Assembly: GCF_034653275.1 (NCBI RefSeq)
Contig: NZ_JAYEES010000004.1
Location: forward strand, 372,001 to 436,000
Direction: 5' to 3'
Length of the DNA: 64,000 nucleotides
Source: Nitrospirillum sp034653275
Lineage (GTDB): Bacteria; Pseudomonadota; Alphaproteobacteria; Azospirillales; Azospirillaceae
A program made the translations under genes and the position numbers. Shown here one piece after another: positions 54,586 through 63,455 of the stretch (positions are counted from its first letter, which is position 1; each line of letters begins with the position of its first letter). The notes under the pieces are model-generated. The model did not search any database and had not been told where the DNA came from. It was given only the letters and a program-made list of their open reading frames with translations.

Positions 54586-56829
54586 TCACCACCGATAGCT
54601 TACGTTCGCCTTCACGTCCCGCCCCGGGCCGTACCAGCACCAGATGCTGCTGTAGCAGGACGAAATATACCGGCGGTCCAGCAGGTTGGTGGCGTCGATG
54701 TTCAGGGTCAGGCCGTCCAGCTGCGGGGCCAGGTGCTTGAAGTCGTAGCTGCCCATGAGGTCGAACAGGGTGGCGCCGGGGATGGGCAGGGCGGCGTCGC
54801 CAGCCGCCCCGTTGAAGCTGCGGCCGATGTAGCGCACGCCGCCGCCAAAGCCCAGGCCGGCCAGGGGGCCGTCCTGCAGGGTGTAGTTGGCGTAGGCGTT
54901 GGCCGTTGTCTGGGGCACGGCGTAGGGGCGGGAGCCCTCAAGCCCCGCATTGTCCTTGGTCACCTGGTTGTCGATGTAGGTGTAGCTGGCGTGCAGCTGC
55001 AGGCCCTGGATGGGGCGGGCGGAGCCCTCCAGCTCCACGCCGCGCGACCGCACCTCGCCCGCCGCGATGGAGGCGGTGGGGAAGCTGGGGTCGGTGGTGG
55101 CGACGTTGGTCTCGCGCAGTTCATACAGGCTGGCGGTCAGCAGGGCGTTCCACACCTTGGGCTGGTACTTCACGCCCACCTCGACCTGCTTGCCCTCGGT
55201 GGGGGCCAGCACGTTGCCGTTCCGGTCCACCGTGGTCTGCGGCAGGAAGGACGTGGCGTAGGAGACGTAGGGCGCCACGCCGTTGTCGAACAGGTACAAG
55301 AGGCCGGCGCGGCCGGTGAACTTGCTCTCGTCCTTCGAGGTGGTGCCGTTGCTGAGATGGTCCAGCTGGCTGATGTCCAGCCAGTCGTTGCGGCCGCTCA
55401 GCACCAGGCGGAAGCCGCCGAGGGCGATCTGGTCCTGGGCGTAGACGCCCGTCTGGCTCATGTGCAGGCGCACGTCGAAGCTGGTGGCCGGCAGGGTGAG
55501 GGCGGAGCCGTAGACGGGGTTGAAGACGTCGATGTCGGCGACGCTGCCGCCGAAGCCCGAGGCCTCCGTCTGTACGGTGTTCTGGAAGTCCACGCCGAAG
55601 ATCAGGTTGTGGGTCAGGGCGCCGGTGCGCACCACGCCGGTCACGTTGTTGTCCAGCGTGACGTTGTTCAGCTCCTCCCGCGCCACGGCCAGGGCGCGGG
55701 CCAGCTTGGTCTCATTGGCGTCGGTGAAGTAACCGGCGTTGTAGACACTGTTGTACAGCGTCGTCAGGTGCATGTAGCGGGTGTTCTGGTGCACCGCCCA
55801 GTCGTCGTCGAATTTGTGGGTGAACAGCGAGGTGACCATGTTTTCGGTGCGGTTGAACCGCTCGAAATCCGGCTCGCCATCATAGAAGTCGCGGGCGATC
55901 TGGCCGTTCGGGTTGGGCAGCAGCGAGCCCTGGACCGGCACCGCGCCATAGCCGCCGCTCTTGGGGTCCTGCTGGTGGACGTACAGCACGGTCCAGCTGG
56001 TCTTGTCGTCCGGGCGGTAGGTCAGGCTGGGGCTGATGCCGAAGCGCTGGGATTCGGTATGGCTGATCTGGGTGTCGGATCGGTCGTTGACCCCCACCAG
56101 GCGATAGCTCAGCACGCCGTTGGCATCCAGGGTGCCGCCGATGTCGGCCGTTTCGCGCACGGTGCCATAGCTGCCGGCGGTCACGCCGACCTCACCGAAG
56201 GTGGTCCCCGTGGGCAGCTTGCTGGTCAGGGCGGCGATGCCGCCGGGGTTGGCGTTGCCGTAGAGGACGGAGGCGGGGCCCTTCACCACCTCCACCCGCT
56301 CCAGGAAGGCCAGGTCGATCTGCGGGATGGCGTAGCCGTTGAGCGAGCTGATGAGGTGCAGGCCGTCCAGGTACTGGTCGGCGTTGAAGCCGCGCACCGT
56401 CATCAAATCATAGCGGCCGGCGGTGTTGCCGCGCGTGTCGGTGGCGACACCGGCGGTGTAGTTCAGGGCGTCGTTCAGGTTCTCCGCCACGCGCAGGTTC
56501 AGCTCATCCCGGGTGATCACGCTGACCGACTGCGGCGTCTCCACCAAGGGGGCGGCGGTCTTCAGCGCGCTGGCCGCGTCGGTGGCCGCGCGCTCGCCAA
56601 TCACCAGCACGTCGCTCAACGGGGCGGCGGCGTCGCCGGCCGCATCACCCGCCATATCGCCCGCTGGGGCGTCGGCCAAGTTGGCCGCCCAGGCAGCACC
56701 AGCGGTCAGGGCGACGATGGAGACGGCCGAGGCCAGGGCAAGGGAGCGCCCCAGGGGACGCCCCAAGGGACGCCCGAGGCGACGCAGCGCGCGGGGGTGC
56801 ACAGAGAGGAACTGCCGAAGGTTGCTCAC
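54586..56829 (-). CDS. TonB-dependent siderophore receptor
   Basis: The 747-residue outer-membrane receptor has a signal peptide (cut near AWA at about residue 48), a plug domain (ETPQSVSVITRDEL near 98, VRGFNADQYLDG near 145, ERVEVVKGPASVLYGNANPGG near 180, given in part) and a 22-strand barrel ending with VSYRW. The C-terminal CYSSIWCWYGPGR resembles ferrichrome-type (FhuA-like) receptors. The GTG at 56829 is preferred, with CGGAG 8 nt upstream, because the ATG at 56862 lies inside the Fur-like box. It imports ferric siderophores with TonB-ExbBD energy. Confidence 0.9.
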   Translation of the reverse strand: MSNLRQFLSVHPRALRRLGRPLGRPLGRSLALASAVSIVALTAGAAWAANLADAPAGDMAGDAAGDAAAPLSDVLVIGERAATDAASALKTAAPLVETPQSVSVITRDELNLRVAENLNDALNYTAGVATDTRGNTAGRYDLMTVRGFNADQYLDGLHLISSLNGYAIPQIDLAFLERVEVVKGPASVLYGNANPGGIAALTSKLPTGTTFGEVGVTAGSYGTVRETADIGGTLDANGVLSYRLVGVNDRSDTQISHTESQRFGISPSLTYRPDDKTSWTVLYVHQQDPKSGGYGAVPVQGSLLPNPNGQIARDFYDGEPDFERFNRTENMVTSLFTHKFDDDWAVHQNTRYMHLTTLYNSVYNAGYFTDANETKLARALAVAREELNNVTLDNNVTGVVRTGALTHNLIFGVDFQNTVQTEASGFGGSVADIDVFNPVYGSALTLPATSFDVRLHMSQTGVYAQDQIALGGFRLVLSGRNDWLDISQLDHLSNGTTSKDESKFTGRAGLLYLFDNGVAPYVSYATSFLPQTTVDRNGNVLAPTEGKQVEVGVKYQPKVWNALLTASLYELRETNVATTDPSFPTASIAAGEVRSRGVELEGSARPIQGLQLHASYTYIDNQVTKDNAGLEGSRPYAVPQTTANAYANYTLQDGPLAGLGFGGGVRYIGRSFNGAAGDAALPIPGATLFDLMGSYDFKHLAPQLDGLTLNIDATNLLDRRYISSCYSSIWCWYGPGRDVKANVSYRW

Positions 56830-56846
56830 GGTGAGGGCTCCGAAAC

Positions 56847-56864
56847 TAATAATTATTATCATTT
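56847..56864. promoter_or_regulatory. Fur-like box upstream of the TonB receptor
   Basis: A perfect 12-bp palindrome TAATAATTATTA (56847-56858), extended by ATCATT, resembles the Fur consensus GATAATGATAATCATTATC. It lies about 18-35 bp before the GTG start and stands out in a high-GC region. Iron-dependent repression is likely. Confidence 0.6.
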
Positions 56865-57107
56865 GCTAACGGGATGGTTACGGCGGGCGCGTTGTGAATG
56901 CAAGTGACTTTCATTCACGCATGACAGCATCCCGCCGGCCCGGTATCCGGCCCCGCGCATGGGCGGGTGTGATCGACCAGGGTCGTTTTGTTACAACGAA
57001 TTAACCAAATGCCCCGCCGCAGCGGCGCGGTTTTGGGCTATGTAGAGGGCGGCCCCGTCCGGAAGCGGAGGGCCACCGGTCGCCCAAGAAGAAGGAAGAC
57101 GGCACCC

Positions 57108-60080
57108 ATGATGCGCTTCACCCGCACGCTCACGGCCCTGGCGCTGACCACGGCCCTTTGCTCCAGCCTGCCGGCCTTCGCGGGCGGTGGTGGGGGTGGC
57201 GGCGGTGGGAGAGGTGGCGGGGGAGCCGGTGCGGCGGACACGGCCATCGTGCCGGGGGCGGAGGTGCCGGGAGGCAAGGTGTCGGTGCCGCCGCTGGCCA
57301 TCACCGAGCGCACGCTGGCCAACGGCCTGAAGGTCATCGCCCTGCCGGACACCACCACCCCCACCGTGTCGGTGCAGGTGTGGTACAGCGTCGGCTCCAA
57401 GGACGATCCCAAGGGGCGCAGCGGCTTCGCCCACCTCTTTGAGCACATGATGTTCAAGAGCACGCGCGACATGGCCGCCGAGCAGTTCGACCGCCTGACG
57501 GAGGATGTGGGCGGCTACAACAACGCCTCCACCAACGCCGATTACACCGATTACTTCGAGACCGTGCCCGCCAACCACCTGGAGCGCATCCTGTGGGCGG
57601 AGGCGCAGCGCATGGGCTCCCTCGTCGTGGATGAGGAGAACTTCAAGTCCGAGCGCGACGTGGTGAAGGAGGAATTGCGGCAGCGGGTGCTGGCCCAGCC
57701 CTACGGCAAGCTGTTCTACCTCATGTTCCCGCAGGTCAGCTTCAAGGTGCACCCCTACGGCCGCCCCGGCATCGGCAGCATCGAGGATCTGGACGCCGCC
57801 ACCCTGCAGGACGTGCAGGCGTTCCACGCCACCTATTACCGGCCGGACAACGCCACCCTGGTGGTGGTGGGCAACTTCAAGCCGGAGGAGCTGAACGCCT
57901 GGGTCGACAAGTATTTCGGCCCGCTGACCCACCCGGCCACCCCCATCCCGCGCGTGACCGCGGTGGAGCCGGCGCGGACGGCCCCGCAGACCCTGACGGT
58001 GACGGAGGCCAACGCCCCGTTGCCGGCCGTGCTGCTCAGCTATCCCTTCCCCAAGGCGACGGACAAGGACCTGCCGGCCCTGCTGGTGCTGGACAGCATC
58101 CTGGGCCATGGCGACAGCAGCCGCCTGAACCAGTCCCTGGTCTATGAGAAGCAGGTGGCCAGCCAGGTCTTCACCTTCCAGGAGGTGAACCAGCAGCCGG
58201 GCGCCTACGCCATCGGCGCCATCCTGGCCGGGGGCGCCACGGCCGAGGCGGGGGAGAAGGCCCTGCTGGAGGAACTGGACAAGGTGGCCAAGGACGGCGT
58301 GACGGAGGCCGAGCTGGCCGCCGCTCGCAACCAGCTGGTGACCGATGAGCTGGAGGAGCGGGAGACGGCCAACGGCCGCGCCAGCCTGCTGGCCCGCGCC
58401 GCCGTCATCTTCGGTGACCCCAAGCGCGCCGACACCCTGCTGGCCGACGTGCAGGCGGTGACGGCCGACGACGTGAAGCGGGTGGCCGCCACCTGGCTGA
58501 AGCCCGAGACCAAGATTTCCGTGCGCTACGTCCCGGCGGACGGGCCCGAGAAGGGGACGGACACGGTGGCCACGGCCCCCACCATCGACGCCGCCCCCCT
58601 GGTGGTGCCGGCCGACCTGAAGGTGGTGCAGCCGGCGCCGGCGGATCAGCGCCAGGCCCCGCCCACCGCCGGCCCCGCCGTGGACGCCGCCTTGCCGCAG
58701 CCGGTGGAAAAGCGCCTGGCCAACGGCCTGCGCGTCATCGTGGCACCCACCCACGGCGTGCCGCTGATCCAGGCCAGCCTGCGCATCGGCGGCGGCGGGG
58801 CGGTGGACCCGGCGCGCCTGCCCGGCACGGCGGCCATGACGGCCAGCGTGCTGACCAAGGGCACGGCCAAGCGCTCCGCGCCTGAGATCGCCCGCGATGT
58901 CGAGGCGCTGGGCGGCACCCTGAACGCCGCCGCCGGCTGGGACGGGTCGGAACTGTCGCTGCTGGTGAAGGGCGACGTGCTGGCCCCGGCCATGGAGATC
59001 TTCGCCGATGTCGCCCGCAACCCGGCTTTCCAGAAGGAAGAGCTGGAGCGGGAGCGGCACCAGGCGCTGGACGGCCTGTCCGTCACCCTGAAGGACCCGG
59101 CCGGCCTGGCCAAGCTGGTGGGTCCGCGCGTGCTCTATGCCGACGCCGCCTACGGCCACCCGCTGACCGGCACGCCCAGGTCGCTGGCGGCGCTGAAGCC
59201 GGCGGACCTCTCCGCCTATCACCACACCTGGTGGCGCCCCGATAACGCCACACTGGTGCTGGCCGGCCCGCTGACGGCGGAGCAGGGCTTCGGCATCGCG
59301 GAAAAGCTGTTCGGCGATTGGGCCAAGCCCGCGGCGGCCCTGCCGGCGCTGCCGTCCTCCCCGGCCCAACCGGCCGGGCGCGCCGTGGTGGTGGACCTGC
59401 CCAAGGCCGGCCAGGCGGCGGTGCTGGTCGTGCGGCCGGGCTTGGCGCGGTCGGACAAGGATTATTATCCGGCCAGCGTCGCCAACGCCGTGCTGGGTGT
59501 GGGCTATTCCTCGCGCCTGAACGAGGAGATCCGCATCAAGCGGGGCCTGAGCTACGGCGCCGGTTCCGCGCTGGATTTCCGCCGCGTGCCGGGGCCCTTC
59601 GTGGCCAGCACCCAGACCAAGAACCCCTCCGCCCCCGAGGTCGCCGGCCTGATCATGGCGGAGATGGGCAAGCTCGGCACCCAGGCGCCGGCGGAGACGG
59701 AACTGGCCGGCCGCAAGGCGGTGCTGATCGGCAATTTCGGCCGCACGGTGGAAACCACGCACGGGGTGGCCAGCCTGGTCGGCAGCCTGGCCCTGCAGGG
59801 CGTCGACTTGGGCGAAATCGGCCGCTACATCGCCAGCGTCCAGGCCGTGACCCCGGCCCAGGTGCAGGCCGCCGCCGCGCGCACCCTGTCGCCCGCCCAA
59901 AGCAGCCTGGTGGTGGTGGGCGACAGCGCCCAGTTCCTGCCCGCCCTGAAGCAGAAGTACCCCAAGGTGCAGGTCATCCCCGCCGCCCAGCTGAACCTGG
60001 ACAGCGGCAGCCTGAAGGCGGCGCCCAAAAAGGATGAGGGCAAGAAGGACGCCCCGGCGCCGAACGCCAAGAAGCCCTGA
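57108..60080 (+). CDS. Tandem M16 (insulinase-family) zinc peptidase, two-domain fusion
   Basis: The 990 residues start with a signal peptide (MMRFTRTLTALALTTAL, cut near AFAGG) and a Gly-rich spacer. The first M16 pair has the inverted zinc motif HLFEH near residue 107, with the distal Glu in VVKEELRQR near 186, and is catalytic. The second M16 pair (about 530-950) has lost the HxxEH motif and resembles PqqL/PqqF-like structural halves. Fusion of active and inactive halves is known for this family. It is probably periplasmic, with a Lys/Ala tail. AAGGAA lies 9 nt upstream of the start. Confidence 0.9.
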   Translation: MMRFTRTLTALALTTALCSSLPAFAGGGGGGGGGRGGGGAGAADTAIVPGAEVPGGKVSVPPLAITERTLANGLKVIALPDTTTPTVSVQVWYSVGSKDDPKGRSGFAHLFEHMMFKSTRDMAAEQFDRLTEDVGGYNNASTNADYTDYFETVPANHLERILWAEAQRMGSLVVDEENFKSERDVVKEELRQRVLAQPYGKLFYLMFPQVSFKVHPYGRPGIGSIEDLDAATLQDVQAFHATYYRPDNATLVVVGNFKPEELNAWVDKYFGPLTHPATPIPRVTAVEPARTAPQTLTVTEANAPLPAVLLSYPFPKATDKDLPALLVLDSILGHGDSSRLNQSLVYEKQVASQVFTFQEVNQQPGAYAIGAILAGGATAEAGEKALLEELDKVAKDGVTEAELAAARNQLVTDELEERETANGRASLLARAAVIFGDPKRADTLLADVQAVTADDVKRVAATWLKPETKISVRYVPADGPEKGTDTVATAPTIDAAPLVVPADLKVVQPAPADQRQAPPTAGPAVDAALPQPVEKRLANGLRVIVAPTHGVPLIQASLRIGGGGAVDPARLPGTAAMTASVLTKGTAKRSAPEIARDVEALGGTLNAAAGWDGSELSLLVKGDVLAPAMEIFADVARNPAFQKEELERERHQALDGLSVTLKDPAGLAKLVGPRVLYADAAYGHPLTGTPRSLAALKPADLSAYHHTWWRPDNATLVLAGPLTAEQGFGIAEKLFGDWAKPAAALPALPSSPAQPAGRAVVVDLPKAGQAAVLVVRPGLARSDKDYYPASVANAVLGVGYSSRLNEEIRIKRGLSYGAGSALDFRRVPGPFVASTQTKNPSAPEVAGLIMAEMGKLGTQAPAETELAGRKAVLIGNFGRTVETTHGVASLVGSLALQGVDLGEIGRYIASVQAVTPAQVQAAAARTLSPAQSSLVVVGDSAQFLPALKQKYPKVQVIPAAQLNLDSGSLKAAPKKDEGKKDAPAPNAKKP

Positions 60081-60090
60081 GGCGACGGCC

Positions 60091-60588
60091 ATGCATGAGG
60101 AGATGCGGCGGCTGACCGCCGCCTTCGCCGGCGACTGGGCGGGCACGGACGCGGTGCTGCCCAGCCCCTTCAACCCCGGCGGCCCTGGCCCAAACAGTGT
60201 GGGGGTGGCGCGCATGATCGTGCGCCCCGCGCTGAACGGTCACCACCTGGTGCTGGACTACGTCCTCGACCGGGGGGAGGCCGGCGCCTTCACCGCACAC
60301 GGCGTCCTGACCTGGGACCCGGACGTGGCGGTGCACCTGCTGTTCTGGTTCGACGACATGGGCTATGTGCCGGCCACGCCGGCCCCCGGCCTGTGGGGAC
60401 CGGTGGAGGGGGCGGAGGAGGCGGGCGCCGAAGGCTACACCTTCATCCGCACCTCCCCGCGCGGCCGCGCCCGCCACCGCTATTGGTGGCCGGTGCCGGA
60501 CCACATGGAAACCGCCATCGACCGCTCCACCGACGGCGGCCTGACCTGGACGCCCTTCCTCAAGGGCAGCTACCGGCGGCAGGCATAA
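60091..60588 (+). CDS. DUF1579 family protein
   Basis: The 165 residues match DUF1579-type small beta-barrel proteins. They begin with a GDWAGTDAVLPSPFNPGG segment, include a GHHLVLDYVLDRG strand region, and end SYRRQA. No signal peptide is visible. It starts 10 bp after the M16 peptidase gene and is likely co-transcribed. The biochemical role of the family is not known. Confidence 0.78.
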   Translation: MHEEMRRLTAAFAGDWAGTDAVLPSPFNPGGPGPNSVGVARMIVRPALNGHHLVLDYVLDRGEAGAFTAHGVLTWDPDVAVHLLFWFDDMGYVPATPAPGLWGPVEGAEEAGAEGYTFIRTSPRGRARHRYWWPVPDHMETAIDRSTDGGLTWTPFLKGSYRRQA

Positions 60589-60610
60589 GAAACGCAGGGG
60601 GCCGTTTAAC

Positions 60611-61288
60611 TCAGGCCGCCTTGGACGCCGCCTTGGTCTGGTACATCAGCACGTCGGCGCGGTGCAGCACCTCGTCCTCGCGGTCGTCGGCGCCGTAGGC
60701 CTGGCAGCCGAAGCTGGCCTTCAGGGGCAAGCTGTGGGTCTGCCAGTCCAGCGCCATCTGGTGCAGGGTGGCGGACAGGGCCTCGGCGCGCTGCATGCCC
60801 TGGTCGGGCGCCACGCGGGTCAGCAGCACGGCGAACTCGTCACCGCCCAGGCGGGCCACGATGTCCTGGGCGCGCACATGATCGGCCAGGGTGCGGGCCA
60901 CCATGCGCAGGTAGGCGTCGCCGGCCTGATGACCGTGCATGTCGTTGATGCGCTTGAAGCCGTCGAGATCGACCATCACCAGCACGCCGCCCCGGCCGCC
61001 GCGCCGCGCGCCGGCCAGTTCGCGCCGGAAGGCGACTTGGAAGCCACGCCGGTTCAGCAGGCCGGTCAGCTCATCCGTGGTGCTCAGCGTTTCCAGGTAA
61101 TCGATGCGGTCGCGCTGTTCGGTGATGATGCGCTCCGCGTCCGCCAGGCGCATGGCCAGTTCCTGCACCAGCAGCTGGTTCAGGCTGGCCGCCGCCTCGG
61201 GACCGCGCAGGCCCACCGGCATCTGGCCCCGGGGCAGGGTCAGGTTGATGGCGGGCATCAGGGGCAGGGCGGTGTCCGGCGGGGTCAT
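60611..61288 (-). CDS. Diguanylate cyclase (GGDEF domain)
   Basis: The 225 residues comprise a short helical N-terminal region (about 1-70, possibly coiled coil: LNQLLVQELAMRLADAERIITEQRDRIDYLE, shown in part) and a GGDEF domain. The active-site motif is RLGGDEF near 146, and the product-inhibition I-site RAQD lies 5 residues before GGDEF. TDELTGLLNRRGF opens the domain. It makes cyclic di-GMP from two GTP. There is no membrane helix. The start at 61288 has GGAG 8 nt upstream. It could influence motility and attachment; its partner is unknown. Confidence 0.93.
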   Translation of the reverse strand: MTPPDTALPLMPAINLTLPRGQMPVGLRGPEAAASLNQLLVQELAMRLADAERIITEQRDRIDYLETLSTTDELTGLLNRRGFQVAFRRELAGARRGGRGGVLVMVDLDGFKRINDMHGHQAGDAYLRMVARTLADHVRAQDIVARLGGDEFAVLLTRVAPDQGMQRAEALSATLHQMALDWQTHSLPLKASFGCQAYGADDREDEVLHRADVLMYQTKAASKAA

Positions 61289-61641
61289 GGGCGCTACTCC
61301 GTTTGGGGCGTCGGGGATGACGCGAACTGGAGATCGCAAGGGCCGTGCCGCTGGTTAGCGTGTTGAAATTGCTGGATTTGCGTTTTGCAGGGATAGGCCG
61401 GGGCCAGTCCACGGCAGTTTTTGCCGACCCCCTTTCGGCAGGTTCCACCGGCAATGTCTGCCCCATATCCCAAAGGGGCGACGACAGGGGCGGCGGGTCC
61501 CCGTGTCACCCTCCGTATCATCCCAGGCGTCATCCGGGACCCCAGGGTGTGCGGCCCCTGTGACGACAAGAAAGCTTGGCGCCGCCCCCCGGGACACGGC
61601 ATGCTGGGGGTTCGGGCCTGGCCCGGGTCGAGGTAGCGAGA
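61289..61641. other. Divergent intergenic region, no gene seen
   Basis: This 353-bp region separates the diguanylate cyclase (minus) from the EipB gene (plus) and must contain both promoters. Partial inverted repeats (GACAGGGGC/GCCCCTGTG about 60 bp apart) are present but do not suggest a clear regulatory element. Open frames in it lack recognisable products. Confidence 0.4.
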
Positions 61642-62574
61642 GTGACGAGAAGAATGCGCGCACGTCTGGTGAGCATGGGTTTGGCGTCCCTGGCCGTTCT
61701 GGCGCTGCCGGTGGCGGTGGCCATCGGCGCCACGCCCCCGTCGGCGGCGGCCCCCGCCCCCGCCGCTCCGCCCGCCGCCCCACCCACGGTCGGCCCGACC
61801 TCCAACGGTGGTCCCATGGCCGGCACGGTCATGGCCCTGGGCGCCCAGATGTCGCCCCACCGCGCCGCCTATCGCCTGACCCTGGCCTCCTCGCGCGAGG
61901 GCAGCCGCGTCACCGGCGTGGTCGGCGCCATGAACTTCGCCTGGAACGACGTCTGCCGTGGCTGGACCACGGAACAGCGCTTCCAGATCCGTTTCCTCTA
62001 TTCCGAGGCGGACGACCAGGAGATGACCACCAGCTACACGACGTGGGAGGCCAAGGACGGCAGCGTCTACCGCTTCAACGTCCGCAAGCAGGTCACCGGC
62101 CAGCCGGATGAGGAGATGAAGGGGGTGGCCACCCTGAACGGCGAGGATGGCGGCGTCGCCCATTTCGAGAAGCCCAAGCCCCAGGATATCGAACTGGCGC
62201 CCGGCACCGTCTTCCCCACCGCCCACACCCTGCTGCTGATCAACCAGGCCCGCCACGGCGACACGCCGGTCTACGTCCGGCCCGTGTTCGACGGGTCGGA
62301 GGCGGAGGAGGCGGGCCCCGTCTCCGCCGTCATCGGCAAGGCCAAGCCCCTGGCCAAGGACGCCATCGTCGTGGCCGCCCTGCACAAGGACAAGGCCTGG
62401 CCCGTGCACCTGGCCTTCTTCGCCAACGACGACCAGCAGGCGCTGCCCGACTACGACACCGCCATGATGCTGATGGACAACGGCATCGTGCAGTCCATGC
62501 TGATCGATTACGGCGACTTCAAGGTGCGGGCCGAGTTGGTGGCGTTGGAACCCCTGCCCAAGCCCGCCTGCTGA
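61642..62574 (+). CDS. eipB: EipB-family (DUF1849) envelope-integrity protein
   Basis: The 310 residues have a signal peptide (cut near AIGATP at about 31) and match the DUF1849/EipB family. EipB of Brucella is a periplasmic beta-spiral protein that supports cell-envelope integrity. The conserved Cys in NDVCRGWTTEQRF near 110 and the penultimate Cys in KPAC match the disulphide pair of EipB. The GTG at 61642 has GAGG 8 nt upstream; ATG 61654 is an alternative. The gene family is specific to Alphaproteobacteria, which supports the taxonomic call. Confidence 0.88.
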   Translation: MTRRMRARLVSMGLASLAVLALPVAVAIGATPPSAAAPAPAAPPAAPPTVGPTSNGGPMAGTVMALGAQMSPHRAAYRLTLASSREGSRVTGVVGAMNFAWNDVCRGWTTEQRFQIRFLYSEADDQEMTTSYTTWEAKDGSVYRFNVRKQVTGQPDEEMKGVATLNGEDGGVAHFEKPKPQDIELAPGTVFPTAHTLLLINQARHGDTPVYVRPVFDGSEAEEAGPVSAVIGKAKPLAKDAIVVAALHKDKAWPVHLAFFANDDQQALPDYDTAMMLMDNGIVQSMLIDYGDFKVRAELVALEPLPKPAC

Positions 62575-62610
62575 AAACCGGGGGCCGCCCGCTGGGCCCA
62601 CCCGCCGCCC

Positions 62611-63102
62611 TCAGAAGCGCAGGAACAGGCTCTTCAGCCACACCGGGCTGGCCTTGGCCGCCTGGCGCCAGTCGGCGATGTCCTCCTCCGCCTCGCCGGC
62701 GGCATAGCCCCAAGGGTTGAACACCCTCAGCCGGCCGGTGCGGTAGGCCGCCACGGTGGGCGTGACCACCGTCAGGCCGTGCACCAGGGCGGTGGCGGCC
62801 AGCAGGGCGTCACGGTTGTTGGGCAGGGCGACGCTGGCGCGGCGCAGGGCCACGGCCGCGTCCACGGGCAGGACGCGCCCCTCGAACGCCACCATCACCC
62901 GGTCATCCAACCAGGCGCGCAACGCCGTGCCGGCGGCCTTGTCCGTCCGCTCCGCCTTGGCGACCGACTCCGCCAGCTCCATCAGGCTGAGGGCCGACAG
63001 GAACAGCTGCTGGCGGGGGACGTCGGCGACCCAGGCGCGCACGCCGGCGTCGGCCTTGGCCCCGCGCAGTTCCAGGATGACCGGGGTGTCCAGCAGGAAC
63101 AT
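62611..63102 (-). CDS. PIN-domain toxin (VapC/FitB-like)
   Basis: The 163 residues form a PIN nuclease. The catalytic acidic residues are visible: Asp in LLDTPVI at residue 5, Glu in LSLMELAES near 42, and Asp in NNRDALLAATAL near 98. It is longer than usual by about 25 residues at the C-terminus (DIADWRQAAKASPVWLKSLF). It overlaps the antitoxin gene start/stop at 63102. Toxins of this class usually cleave tRNA or rRNA when not bound by antitoxin. Confidence 0.9.
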   Translation of the reverse strand: MFLLDTPVILELRGAKADAGVRAWVADVPRQQLFLSALSLMELAESVAKAERTDKAAGTALRAWLDDRVMVAFEGRVLPVDAAVALRRASVALPNNRDALLAATALVHGLTVVTPTVAAYRTGRLRVFNPWGYAAGEAEEDIADWRQAAKASPVWLKSLFLRF

Positions 63103-63323
63103 CAGGCGATGTCCAGGCGGGTGGGGGCCAGGGGGACGTCCTCCGGCATGGCCAGCAGGTCGACGATGCTCTGCCCGTCGCCGGTAAGCCGCAGGAAAGT
63201 CTCGAAATTCATCAGCACGTGGGTGGGGGTGCCGCGGTCGGTGATGAACACCGGCTCGCTCAGCGCCGCGCGCTTGGCGCCGCCCACGTCCTGGTTGAAA
63301 TCCCGGCTGCTCATTGTGGCCAT
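63102..63323 (-). CDS. Phd/YefM-type antitoxin
   Basis: The 73 residues start MATMSSRDFNQDVGGAKRAAL and match the Phd/YefM fold, with a DNA-binding N-terminus (SRDFNQD) and a flexible C-terminal tail for toxin binding (IVDLLAMPEDV). It overlaps the PIN toxin gene by 1 bp. The ATG at 63314 is an alternative start. A repeated ATGTTGCTACATT motif lies at and before the start (63322-63360) and is the likely autoregulatory operator. Confidence 0.88.
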   Translation of the reverse strand: MATMSSRDFNQDVGGAKRAALSEPVFITDRGTPTHVLMNFETFLRLTGDGQSIVDLLAMPEDVPLAPTRLDIA

Positions 63324-63360
63324 GTTGCTACATTTCCCGTGTCCAGAATGTTGCTACATT
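63322..63360. promoter_or_regulatory. Direct repeat, operator of the Phd/PIN toxin-antitoxin pair
   Basis: ATGTTGCTACATT occurs at 63322-63334 and 63348-63360, 26 bp apart. Each is a near-palindrome (ATGT-N4-ACAT). The first overlaps the antitoxin start codon region at 63321-63323. Such paired sites are typical for antitoxin-mediated autoregulation. The overlap with the start suggests that binding may also block translation initiation or that ATG 63314 is the true start. Confidence 0.75.
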
Positions 63361-63377
63361 CCTACATCTTTTATCCT

Positions 63378-63407
63378 TTGACAACGCCCGAGAACCCACC
63401 CTAACCC
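63378..63407 (+). promoter_or_regulatory. Possible sigma-70-type promoter of the antiporter gene
   Basis: TTGACA (63378-63383) is followed by an 18-bp spacer and TAACCC (63402-63407), about 50 bp before the antiporter start. The -35 match is perfect and the -10 match is poor, so this is a tentative assignment. Confidence 0.35.
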
Positions 63408-63455
63408 TGGTATCGGTAACAAGCACAAAAGCTAAGAACGGGGTGGAATCGCGTC

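Noticed and set aside
56991..60215. Long open frame antisense to the M16 peptidase
   Set aside because: The same artefact of GC-rich codon use; the sense strand has clear M16 motifs and a signal peptide.
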